A stretch of 5,016 nt of DNA from Burkholderiales bacterium. Lineage in GTDB: Bacteria; Pseudomonadota; Gammaproteobacteria; Burkholderiales; SHXO01. Shown here piece by piece: positions 1 to 5,016 of this stretch. Location: contig JAHCKU010000276.1 of assembly GCA_026125625.1 (NCBI GenBank), positions 1-5,016 of the forward strand, read 5' to 3'. Numbering within the stretch: the first letter of the stretch is position 1; each line of letters begins with the position of its first letter. Made by a program: the position numbers and the translations under genes. The notes under the pieces are model-generated. The model ran no database searches. It saw only the letters and a list, made by a program, of their open reading frames with translations, and was not told where the DNA came from.

Positions 1-191
1 CCCCCAAGGTCTACGTCTATTTCGCCCACAGCTACTACGTCCCGGTGATGGATGCCACTGCCGCCAGCACCACCTACGCCGCGCCGTACACGTCGCTGCT
101 CGAGCGCGGCAATGTCTTCGGCGTGCAATTCCACCCCGAAAAATCGGGCCCGCTCGGACTCAAAATCGTCCGCAATTTCGTGGAGCTCTGA
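1..191 (+). CDS. hisH: Imidazole glycerol phosphate synthase subunit HisH, C-terminal part (5' end cut by window)
   Basis: This is the glutaminase subunit of imidazole-glycerol-phosphate synthase. It hydrolyses glutamine and passes ammonia to HisF in histidine biosynthesis. Only the last 62 codons are present, reading from base 3 to the TGA at 189-191. The segment contains YFAHSYY and then GVQFHPEKSGPLGL, the signature of the class I glutamine amidotransferase C-terminus. The His (codon 132-134) and Glu (codon 138-140) complete the Cys-His-Glu triad; the nucleophilic Cys lies upstream of the window. The ending NFVEL is typical of HisH. The gene stops 2 bases before hisF, as expected for two subunits of one enzyme made from one mRNA. 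Identification is firm; only the 5' end is missing. Confidence 0.95.
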   Translation, partial: PKVYVYFAHSYYVPVMDATAASTTYAAPYTSLLERGNVFGVQFHPEKSGPLGLKIVRNFVEL

Positions 192-193
192 GC

Positions 194-949
194 ATGCTGG
201 CCAAGCGCATCATTCCCTGCCTGGACGTCACCAGCGGCCGGGTCGTCAAAGGCGTGAACTTCCTCGGTCTGCGCGATGCGGGTGATCCGGTCGAGGTCGC
301 GCGCCGCTATGACGAGCAGGGGGCCGACGAGCTGTGCTTCCTCGACATCACTGCCAGTTCGGATGAGCGTGGCATGATCCTGCACGTCATCTCCGACGTG
401 GCCAATGAAGTGTTCATTCCGCTCACCGTGGGGGGCGGCGTACGCAGCGTGGAGGACGTGCGTGCACTGCTCAATGCGGGGGCCGACAAGGTCAGCATCA
501 ACACCGCGGCGGTGCAAAATCCGAATCTGATTTCAGAGGCGAGTGGGAAAGTCGGATCGCAATGCATCGTGGTGGCCATCGATGCCAAGCGGGTGGACGC
601 GGGCTGGGAAGTGTTTACCCATGGCGGGCGGCGCGCCACCGGATTGGATGCATTGGAATGGGCGAGCAGGGTGCAGGCACTGGGAGCCGGCGAGATTCTG
701 CTCACCAGCATGGATCGCGACGGTACGCGCAACGGCTATGACGTCGAGTTGACGCGCGCCGTCTCCGACCGTGTGGAGATTCCGGTCATCGCCAGCGGCG
801 GCGTAGGCGGCCTGGAGCATCTGGCACAGGGTATTCTGCAGGGGCATGCCGACGCGGTGCTGGCGGCATCCATCTTTCACTACGGCGAATACACCGTGAA
901 TCAGGCCAAGTCCTATCTGGCGGGGAAAGGTATCGAGGTGCGCGCATGA
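194..949 (+). CDS. hisF: Imidazole glycerol phosphate synthase cyclase subunit HisF
   Basis: This is the cyclase subunit of imidazole-glycerol-phosphate synthase, a cytoplasmic (beta/alpha)8 barrel. It converts PRFAR plus HisH-derived ammonia into imidazole glycerol phosphate and AICAR. At 251 aa it has the family length. The N-terminus LAKRIIPCLDVTSGRVVKG carries the general acid/base Asp11. The second catalytic Asp130 is in VVAIDAKR. Residues matching the ammonia gate and HisH interface of the Thermotoga enzyme are all present (Arg5, Glu46, Asp98, Lys99, Glu167). Phosphate-binding loops are seen at VGGGVRS (79-85) and ASGGVG (200-205), with LTSMDRDG at 170-177. GGAG at 182-185, inside the end of hisH, is a well-placed Shine-Dalgarno site for the ATG at 194. 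The stop overlaps the hisI start by 4 bases. Confidence 0.98.
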   Translation: MLAKRIIPCLDVTSGRVVKGVNFLGLRDAGDPVEVARRYDEQGADELCFLDITASSDERGMILHVISDVANEVFIPLTVGGGVRSVEDVRALLNAGADKVSINTAAVQNPNLISEASGKVGSQCIVVAIDAKRVDAGWEVFTHGGRRATGLDALEWASRVQALGAGEILLTSMDRDGTRNGYDVELTRAVSDRVEIPVIASGGVGGLEHLAQGILQGHADAVLAASIFHYGEYTVNQAKSYLAGKGIEVRA

Positions 950-1341
950 GCGAAGATTGGACGAGCGCGGTCCACTGGGATGCGCAGGGCCTGGTGCCGG
1001 TGATCGTTCAAGATGCCGCCTCCGGCAAGGTGCTGATGTTCGCATGGATGAATGCGGAAGCCTTGCGCCGGACGGTTGCCGGCGGCGAAGCGGTGTACTG
1101 GTCGCGCTCGCGCGGGCGCTTGTGGCACAAGGGCGAGGAGTCCGGGCATGTGCAGCGCGTGGTCGAACTGCGACTCGATTGCGATGCGGATGCCCTTCTG
1201 CTGCGTATCGAGCAGGTGGCCGGCATCGCCTGTCACACCGGGCGTGAGCGCTGCTTCTATCGCCGCCTGGAGAATGCGCGCTGGGTCGAAACCGACGCCG
1301 TACTCAAGGATCCGGCACAGATCTATGGGAGGCAGGCATGA
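946..1341 (+). CDS. hisI: Phosphoribosyl-AMP cyclohydrolase HisI (stand-alone)
   Basis: HisI opens the adenine ring of phosphoribosyl-AMP to give ProFAR, the third step of histidine biosynthesis. It is a cytoplasmic zinc- and magnesium-dependent homodimer. The 131-aa product has the single-domain length and is not fused to HisE. The family motif MFAWMNAEAL is at 31-40, followed by YWSRSRGRLWHKGEESG. The metal centre is complete: Asp78, Asp80 and Asp82 in LDCDADA bind magnesium, and Cys79, Cys96 and Cys103 (the last two in ACHTGRERC) are the zinc ligands by analogy with the Methanothermobacter enzyme. The ATG lies in an ATGA overlap with the hisF stop and GAGG at 935-938 precedes it, so coupled translation with hisF is likely. 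Its stop overlaps hisE in the same way. Confidence 0.97.
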   Translation: MSEDWTSAVHWDAQGLVPVIVQDAASGKVLMFAWMNAEALRRTVAGGEAVYWSRSRGRLWHKGEESGHVQRVVELRLDCDADALLLRIEQVAGIACHTGRERCFYRRLENARWVETDAVLKDPAQIYGRQA

Positions 1342-1658
1342 TCGATCCCGGCATCCTTCAGCGCCTGGCTGCGACCTTGGAAGCGCGCAAGGGCGCGGAT
1401 CCGGCCTCGTCCTACGTCGCCGCCCTGTTCGCCAAGGGCAACGATGCCATCTTGAAGAAGGTGGCGGAAGAGGCTGCCGAAACCCTGATGGCGGCCAAAG
1501 ACGGTGATAAACTGCACTTGGTTCGCGAGACCGCCGATTTGTGGTTTCACACTCTGGTGATGCTCAGCTTCCACGGACTGGGCCCCGATGATGTACTGGC
1601 CGAGTTGCGCCGGCGCGAGGGAATCTCCGGGATCGACGAGAAGGCGGCGCGAGCCTGA
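1338..1658 (+). CDS. hisE: Phosphoribosyl-ATP pyrophosphohydrolase HisE (stand-alone)
   Basis: HisE removes pyrophosphate from phosphoribosyl-ATP, the second step of histidine biosynthesis, and supplies the HisI substrate. It is a small all-alpha protein of the MazG-related NTP pyrophosphohydrolase fold. The 106-aa product has the usual length. The magnesium-binding helix KKVAEEAAETL (40-50) gives the EExxE motif (Glu44, Glu45, Glu48), and ETADLWFH (64-71) gives the second acidic pair (Glu64, Asp67). FAKGNDAILKKV is also characteristic. GGGAGG at 1327-1332, 5 bases before the ATG, is a strong ribosome binding site inside the end of hisI, and the ATGA overlap suggests coupling. This appears to be the last his gene of the cluster. 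Confidence 0.97.
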   Translation: MIDPGILQRLAATLEARKGADPASSYVAALFAKGNDAILKKVAEEAAETLMAAKDGDKLHLVRETADLWFHTLVMLSFHGLGPDDVLAELRRREGISGIDEKAARA

Positions 1659-1705
1659 TCCATCAGGCGTCCGACTCTTCCGCCCCCGCGCTCGAGCGAT
1701 ACTCC
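1659..1705 (+). other. hisE-hit intergenic gap with a 10-bp palindrome
   Basis: This 47-base spacer is pyrimidine-rich (CTCTTCCGCCCCCG) and has no clear -35/-10 pair and no hairpin with a T-run. A perfect palindrome CGCTCGAGCG lies at 1689-1698, ending 7 bases before the hit start codon, where a Shine-Dalgarno site would be expected. From memory, some betaproteobacteria have a small membrane-protein gene at this position; none fits here. Confidence 0.5.
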
Positions 1706-2068
1706 ATGCACGATCCGAACTGCATCTTCTGCAAGATTGTCACAGGAGAGATCCCCAGCAGAAAGGTTTTCGAGGACGATCTGATCCTCGCTTTCCACGA
1801 TATCAATCCGATCACACCAGTGCACCTGTTGATGATCCCGAAGGCGCATCTGAATTCGTTGTCCCATGCGCAGGAGAGTGACGCACCGGCGCTGGGACGC
1901 ATCATGGCCGTGGCCGGCCGCCTGGCGCGCGAGCAGGGGGCAGATGACGGATTCCGGCTGATCGTGAATACTGGACGGGTTGGGCAGCAGGAAGTCATGC
2001 ACGTGCATGCGCATATCTTGGGAGGCAAGGAGCCTTTGGGTCCGATGCTTCCGCGGCGCAGAGCCTGA
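1706..2068 (+). CDS. hinT: HinT-like HIT-family purine nucleoside phosphoramidase
   Basis: This is a histidine-triad protein of the HinT branch, a small cytoplasmic homodimer that hydrolyses adenosine phosphoramidates and related nucleotide conjugates; its cellular role in bacteria is poorly defined. At 120 aa it is the usual size. The N-terminus PNCIFCKIVTGEIPS has the CxxC pair (Cys6, Cys9), which can bind zinc in many bacterial homologues. PVHLLMIPKAH (38-48) follows. The triad QEVMHVHAHILGG gives His99, His101 and His103, with His101 the expected nucleophile. The end KEPLGPML matches the HinT C-terminal tail but has one residue more than the RPLGPML of E. coli HinT as I recall it. No good Shine-Dalgarno sequence precedes the ATG; the start is chosen because the following residues fit the family. 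It lies between hisE and tatA on the same strand. Confidence 0.9.
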   Translation: MHDPNCIFCKIVTGEIPSRKVFEDDLILAFHDINPITPVHLLMIPKAHLNSLSHAQESDAPALGRIMAVAGRLAREQGADDGFRLIVNTGRVGQQEVMHVHAHILGGKEPLGPMLPRRRA

Positions 2069-2081
2069 CTATTGGCATCAC

Positions 2082-2086
2082 AGGAG
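2082..2086 (+). promoter_or_regulatory. Ribosome binding site that fixes the tatA start
   Basis: AGGAG sits 7 bases before the ATG at 2094. The reading frame stays open upstream to an ATG at 1980 inside hit, but that extension is not TatA-like. The strong site here and the MGSFSIW N-terminus make 2094 the real start. Confidence 0.85.
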
Positions 2087-2093
2087 AGAGAAC

Positions 2094-2324
2094 ATGGGTT
2101 CCTTCAGCATTTGGCATTGGTTGATCGTTCTGGTGGTAGTGGTCCTCATCTTCGGAACGAAGAAGTTGCGTAATCTGGGCACGGATCTGGGCGGTGCCGT
2201 CAAGGGCTTCAAAGAGGGAATGAAGACCGAAGAAGACAAGGCCGCCGATGTGGCGGCGAAGGTGGAGCACAACCGTGCCGGCCAGACCATCGAAGGTGAG
2301 ATCAAGGACCGCGCCAACTCCTGA
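2094..2324 (+). CDS. tatA: Sec-independent protein translocase subunit TatA
   Basis: TatA polymerises with the TatBC receptor to form the pathway through which folded twin-arginine proteins cross the inner membrane. The 76-aa product is slightly shorter than the E. coli protein. The N-terminus MGSFSIWHWL leads into one short hydrophobic helix (about 6-20). The hinge F20-G21 and amphipathic helix TKKLRNLGTDLGGAVKGF (22-39) follow, including the conserved Phe39. The polar residue at position 8 is His, where E. coli TatA has Gln; that variation occurs in the family. The C-terminal tail from about 44 is short, charged and probably unstructured. TatB and TatC follow directly, so this is the first gene of a full tatABC set. 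Position 8 and the FGTKKLR motif favour TatA over TatE only by context. Confidence 0.96.
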   Translation: MGSFSIWHWLIVLVVVVLIFGTKKLRNLGTDLGGAVKGFKEGMKTEEDKAADVAAKVEHNRAGQTIEGEIKDRANS

Positions 2325-2364
2325 TCGAGGATGCACGAGTAGGCGTCGGTGACGCGAGGCGGTC

Positions 2365-2904
2365 ATGCTGGATATCGGGTTTTCCGAACTGATGGTCATC
2401 GGGGTGGTCGCGCTGATCGTCCTGGGACCCGAGCGGCTGCCGCGCGTGGCGCGCACCGCCGGCCATCTGCTCGGCCGATTCCAGCGCTACGTTACCGAGG
2501 TCAAGGCGGACATCAACCGCGAGATCGAACTCTCGGAACTCAAGAAGATCCACGCCAGCGTGGAAGATGCCGCGCGCTCGATCGAGAGTACGGTCAAGAG
2601 CGAGATCCAGCAGGCAGAGCAGGAACTGCGTAGTGTCGAGGCGGAGGTCAACCGCGCAGGGGAAGAAATCAGCAGGGCGCACGCGGAGCTGACACAGAGC
2701 GTGAGCTCCATGAGCATGCCGCACATGGGTGCGGAACGCCAGCAGGCCGATGCCGAGGCTGCCGCCGACGGTGCGCTGCTGGCAGCACCGTCCGGTGACG
2801 TCGATTCTGCCTCGTGCGACGTGGACGAGTCCTCGCCTCAACTCGAACTCGGGCTCGGGCAGGACTCACACTCAGCCGCTGCCGAGCCCGCCAAACCTTC
2901 CTGA
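2365..2904 (+). CDS. tatB: Sec-independent protein translocase subunit TatB
   Basis: TatB forms the twin-arginine signal-peptide receptor with TatC in the inner membrane. The 179-aa product is close to the E. coli length. MLDIGFSELMVIGVVALIV is the N-terminal membrane helix with the conserved Glu8. The hinge L20-G21-P22 and ERLPRVARTAG follow, which separates TatB (GP-RLP) from TatA (FG-KKL). Residues about 45-115 are a long charged amphipathic stretch rich in Glu, Lys and Ala with heptad-like spacing, likely helical or coiled coil. The remainder (about 120-179) is Ala-, Ser- and Asp-rich, low in complexity and acidic, and is probably disordered; this part varies widely in the family. GAGG at 2356-2359 lies 5 bases before the ATG. 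The gene follows tatA after 40 bases. Confidence 0.96.
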   Translation: MLDIGFSELMVIGVVALIVLGPERLPRVARTAGHLLGRFQRYVTEVKADINREIELSELKKIHASVEDAARSIESTVKSEIQQAEQELRSVEAEVNRAGEEISRAHAELTQSVSSMSMPHMGAERQQADAEAAADGALLAAPSGDVDSASCDVDESSPQLELGLGQDSHSAAAEPAKPS

Positions 2905-2943
2905 CCAACCAGGCGCATCCGCGCAACGACCCTCATCAATCAA

Positions 2944-3696
2944 GTGAGCGATAACGAACAAGGGTCCGAAACCTTCTTGTCGCATCTCGTCGAGTTGCGC
3001 GATCGATTGCTGCGCGCAATCATCGCCCTGCTCGTGGCCTTCCTGTGCCTGGTGCCCTGGTCAAAAGAAATCTATGGATGGCTCGCTCTGCCCATGCTGG
3101 CGCAGCTGCCGGCAGGTGTGGCGATGATCGCGACGGAAGTGACTTCGCCCTTTTTCATCCCGATCAAGGTCACTCTGCTCACGGCAGTGGTCCTGGCTTT
3201 GCCCGTCATCCTCTATCAAGTATGGGCATTCGTAGCGCCGGGCTTGTACGCGCATGAAAAGCGCCTGGTAGCGCCGCTGGTCGTCTCCAGCAGCATTCTG
3301 TTCATGCTCGGAATGGCTTTCGCCTATTTCATCGTGTTCCCGGTGGTGTTCGGCGTGATGAAGGCGTTCACGCCCGAAGGCGTGGCATGGATGCCCGATA
3401 TCGGTGCCTATTTCAACTTCGTAGTGGGGATGTTCATCGCGTTCGGCGTCACCTTCGAAGTGCCGGTGGCAGTCATTCTGGCGGTCAAGGCAGGCATGAT
3501 CAGTATCGCCAAGCTGCGCGAGATCCGACCCTATGTGATCGTCGGCTCCTTCGTCATCGCGGCTATCGTTACCCCGCCCGACGTATTGTCGCAGCTGCTT
3601 CTCGCCATACCGTTGTGCCTCCTGTACGAGGCCGGGATACTGGTAGCCGCTGTTCTGGTCCGCAACCAGACGCAGCCCGAATCCGAATATCAGTAG
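2944..3696 (+). CDS. tatC: Sec-independent protein translocase subunit TatC (GTG start)
   Basis: TatC is the multi-spanning core of the Tat receptor and binds the twin-arginine motif. The 250-aa product has the family length and the expected six membrane segments (about 22-38, 73-95, 111-137, 157-180, 196-212, 215-238). The cytoplasmic N-terminus FLSHLVELRDRL, first-loop Pro50, Phe96 and Glu105 in FVAPGLYAHEKRL, Glu172 in FGVTFEVPVA, and Asp213 in TPPDVLSQ match known functional positions of E. coli TatC with a shift of two. The start is GTG at 2944: MSDNEQGSETF before the HLVELR motif is the usual lead length and no ATG fits. No Shine-Dalgarno site is visible in the 39 bases after tatB, so translation may be weak or coupled to tatB. 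The gene ends 19 bases from the convergent protease gene. Confidence 0.96.
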   Translation: MSDNEQGSETFLSHLVELRDRLLRAIIALLVAFLCLVPWSKEIYGWLALPMLAQLPAGVAMIATEVTSPFFIPIKVTLLTAVVLALPVILYQVWAFVAPGLYAHEKRLVAPLVVSSSILFMLGMAFAYFIVFPVVFGVMKAFTPEGVAWMPDIGAYFNFVVGMFIAFGVTFEVPVAVILAVKAGMISIAKLREIRPYVIVGSFVIAAIVTPPDVLSQLLLAIPLCLLYEAGILVAAVLVRNQTQPESEYQ

Positions 3697-3715
3697 ACGA
3701 GCCGGATAGACCCGA

Positions 3716-4888
3716 TCAGCGGCGCTTGACCGAAGGCCTTCGACCGACGGTCAAGTCGATGGAGAGGCGCTCGCCCGCGCGCACCACAGTCAGCTTCGCC
3801 GTTTCTCCAGGTCTGGTGCCGGCCACGATGTTGAGCATATCGAACGAATCCGGCACCAGCCTGCCTTGCACCTCGACCAGAACATCTCCCGGACGCACTC
3901 CGGCGCGCTCCGCCGGGCCACCTCGAACCACGCCGGCGATGAGCACTCCGCGCGTGTCTCCCAGTTTGAAAGACTCCGCCAGCTCGGGTGTGATGTCCTG
4001 TACTTCTACACCGATCCAGCCCCTGATTACCGATCCGGTCTGGATGATCTGCTCCATGACCTGCCGGGCAAGACTGACCGGGATGGCGAATCCGATGCCG
4101 AGTGAACCGCCGCTGCGGGAATAGATTGCGGTATTGATACCGATGAGATTTCCTTCGCTGTCGACCAAGGCGCCTCCGGAGTTGCCGGGGTTGATGGCGG
4201 CATCGGTCTGAATGAAGTTCTCGAAGGTGTTGATGCCCAGGTGCGTGCGCCCCAGTGCGCTGACGATGCCCATCGTCACTGTCTGGCCAACGCCGAAGGG
4301 ATTGCCGATCGCCAACACCACATCACCGACCAGCAGGTTTTCGACGCGCCCGAACGTCACCGCTGGCAGCTGGCCCATCTGGATCTTGAGCACAGCCAGG
4401 TCCGATTCCGGGTCGGTCCCCACCAGCTGTGCCACTGCCTGGCGCCCGTCGTTCAAGGCTACCTCGATCTCGTCGGCAGCCTCGATCACGTGGTTGTTGG
4501 TGAGGATGAATCCTTCCGCCCCTACGATCACACCGGAACCGAGGCTGGAGCTGCGTTGGGCATCATCCTCCAACTGGTCACCGAAGAAGCGCCGAAACAG
4601 CGGATCATCCATGAACGGATGGCGCGGAGTCTTCACCTGCTTGCTGGTGAAAATGTTCACCACCGAGGGCATGGCCTTTTGGGCGGCGGCACTGAAGGAG
4701 GGATGCAGGAACTGGGGCGAAGCCGCCTTGGGTTGCGTGCTCCCGGATTCGGTGATGGTGACGATGCCGTTATTGGCGGTCTGCGTGCGGAAGGGCAGAA
4801 GATCAGGCCGCAGCGTAGAGACCACCAGAAGTAAGGCCAGAGCGATCGTGACCGCCTGGGCAAAAACCAACCAAAGCTTGCGCAGCAT
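3716..4888 (-). CDS. DegS/AlgW-like membrane-anchored serine protease (trypsin-like domain, one PDZ)
   Basis: This is an HtrA-family (S1C) endopeptidase, expected to be anchored in the inner membrane with its protease domain in the periplasm, acting in envelope protein quality control or stress signalling. The 390-aa product starts with MLRKLWLVFAQ and one hydrophobic helix (about 6-26) with no obvious signal-peptidase site. A linker precedes the protease domain (about 68-285). The triad is complete: His133 in TNNHV, Asp163 in ESDLAVLK and Ser237 in NPGNSGGA. One PDZ domain spans about 288-378 (RGWIGVEVQDI ... GVRPGDVL). Anchor plus one PDZ resembles DegS/AlgW, but HPFMDDPLFRRFFGD (90-104) resembles the LA-loop motif of DegP/DegQ. 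A signalling role is therefore unproven. It is convergent with tatC and no strong Shine-Dalgarno site precedes the ATG. The 5' end fits family members, so the start is probably right. Confidence 0.93.
   Translation of the reverse strand: MLRKLWLVFAQAVTIALALLLVVSTLRPDLLPFRTQTANNGIVTITESGSTQPKAASPQFLHPSFSAAAQKAMPSVVNIFTSKQVKTPRHPFMDDPLFRRFFGDQLEDDAQRSSSLGSGVIVGAEGFILTNNHVIEAADEIEVALNDGRQAVAQLVGTDPESDLAVLKIQMGQLPAVTFGRVENLLVGDVVLAIGNPFGVGQTVTMGIVSALGRTHLGINTFENFIQTDAAINPGNSGGALVDSEGNLIGINTAIYSRSGGSLGIGFAIPVSLARQVMEQIIQTGSVIRGWIGVEVQDITPELAESFKLGDTRGVLIAGVVRGGPAERAGVRPGDVLVEVQGRLVPDSFDMLNIVAGTRPGETAKLTVVRAGERLSIDLTVGRRPSVKRR
3724..3756. terminator. Inverted repeat at the tatC/protease convergent ends; possible transcript-end hairpin
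   Basis: CTTGACCG (3725-3732) and CGGTCAAG (3748-3755) are perfect 8-base inverted arms around a 15-base loop, with a possible extra G-U pair at 3724/3756. A 12-base perfect palindrome CGAAGGCCTTCG (3731-3742) overlaps the left arm and loop, offering an alternative fold. The element lies in the last codons of the protease gene, about 28 bases past the tatC stop. No T-run follows on either strand, so it is not a classical intrinsic terminator. It could stabilise a 3' end or may simply reflect codon choice. Confidence 0.3.
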
Positions 4889-5016
4889 AGTGAGGACGCC
4901 CAGAACCGGGCATGGAAGGCAAGTAGAGCCGCCAGGATTATCGCAAAAGCGCGCCCGGTTAGGAATTGGGGTAGACCGGGCTTTCGCAGGTGCCGGGTCG
5001 GTTTGACAGCTACGCC
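4889..5016. other. Intergenic region upstream of the protease gene, with repeated AACCGGGC octamer
   Basis: No convincing gene is seen in these last 128 bases. AACCGGGC occurs at 4904-4911 and, inverted, as GCCCGGTT at 4953-4960; ACCGGGC occurs again at 4975-4981. The copies at 4953-4959 and 4975-4981 can pair as a 7-base stem with a 15-base loop, followed by TTT on the plus strand and, after GCGC, by TTTT on the minus strand. A TTGACA hexamer is at 5003-5008 on the plus strand. The region probably separates the protease from a divergent gene beyond the window. Confidence 0.5.
4937..4965 (-). promoter_or_regulatory. Possible promoter of the protease gene
   Basis: Read on the minus strand, GATAAT (4942-4937) matches the sigma-70 -10 consensus at five of six positions. 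At a 17-base spacing the -35 hexamer would be TTCCTA (4965-4960), only three of six, so an activator may be needed or the site may be chance. It would give a leader of about 40 bases before the start at 4888. I see no match to the sigma-E type consensus. Confidence 0.3.

Noticed and set aside
1997..2008. 12-base perfect palindrome ATGCACGTGCAT
   Set aside because: It encodes the Met-His-Val-His part of the conserved HIT motif, so the symmetry follows from the protein constraint and codon choice.
1980..2093. An upstream in-frame start that would extend TatA by 38 residues
   Set aside because: The extension lies in the hit coding region in another frame, while a strong AGGAG and the canonical TatA N-terminus point to 2094.
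2331..2342. Three-codon mini-ORF (ATG CAC GAG TAG) between tatA and tatB
   Set aside because: It is too short to support; although purine-rich bases precede it, nothing suggests a leader-peptide mechanism.
2302..2841. Minus-strand open frame (179 codons) opposite tatB
   Set aside because: The composition is Arg/His/Leu-rich with no family resemblance, and it lies wholly opposite a clear TatB sequence apart from a short overlap into the tatA end.
4212..5006. Long plus-strand open frame (264 codons) opposite the protease gene, continuing a similar open stretch from 3387
   Set aside because: It is the antisense shadow of a confidently identified protease with GC-rich codons; the translation has no recognisable domain and a Ser/Arg/Pro/Thr-rich composition typical of such shadows.
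1..5016. CRISPR arrays, tRNA or rRNA genes, insertion sequences, phage or defence genes
   Set aside because: No regularly spaced repeats, tRNA-like arms, transposase motifs or terminal inverted repeats were seen; nearly all of the window is conserved housekeeping coding sequence.

Overview
The window is a GC-rich, densely coding bacterial chromosome segment. In order it holds the 3' end of a histidine biosynthesis operon (hisH end, hisF, hisI, hisE), a HinT-type HIT-family hydrolase gene, a complete twin-arginine translocase operon (tatA, tatB, tatC), and, convergent with these, a gene for a membrane-anchored DegS/AlgW-type serine protease. Separate hisI and hisE genes (enterobacteria have a fused hisIE), the order hisF-hisI-hisE-hit-tatABC-protease, and the protease N-terminus (MLRKLWLVFAQ-) match what I recall of Betaproteobacteria and some related Gammaproteobacteria. 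A betaproteobacterium is my best guess. That is inference from gene order and protein style, not from a search.

Bases 1-1658: HisH and HisF together form imidazole-glycerol-phosphate synthase, while HisI and HisE carry out the two steps just before the HisA isomerase. All visible catalytic residues are present. The genes are packed with a 2-base gap and two 4-base ATGA overlaps, which suggests one transcript with translational coupling.

Bases 1659-3696: after a 47-base gap comes the HIT gene, then tatA, tatB and tatC on the same strand with gaps of 25, 40 and 39 bases. The three Tat proteins form the translocase that moves folded proteins with twin-arginine signal peptides across the inner membrane. 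No convincing promoter or terminator separates his from hit-tat, so read-through from the his operon is possible.

Bases 3697-5016: tatC and the minus-strand protease gene end tail to tail, 19 bases apart. A hairpin-forming inverted repeat lies within the last codons of the protease gene. The protease has an N-terminal membrane anchor, a trypsin-like domain with a full His-Asp-Ser triad, and one PDZ domain. The last 128 bases are non-coding as far as can be seen. They hold a possible minus-strand -10 box, an octamer repeated in inverted orientation, and a TTGACA hexamer at the edge that may belong to a gene beyond the window.

I do not see a previously undescribed system here. The locus is conserved housekeeping sequence, and the findings are modest: possible regulatory inverted repeats, weak or absent Shine-Dalgarno sites at hit and tatC, and a protease with mixed DegS and DegP/DegQ features.
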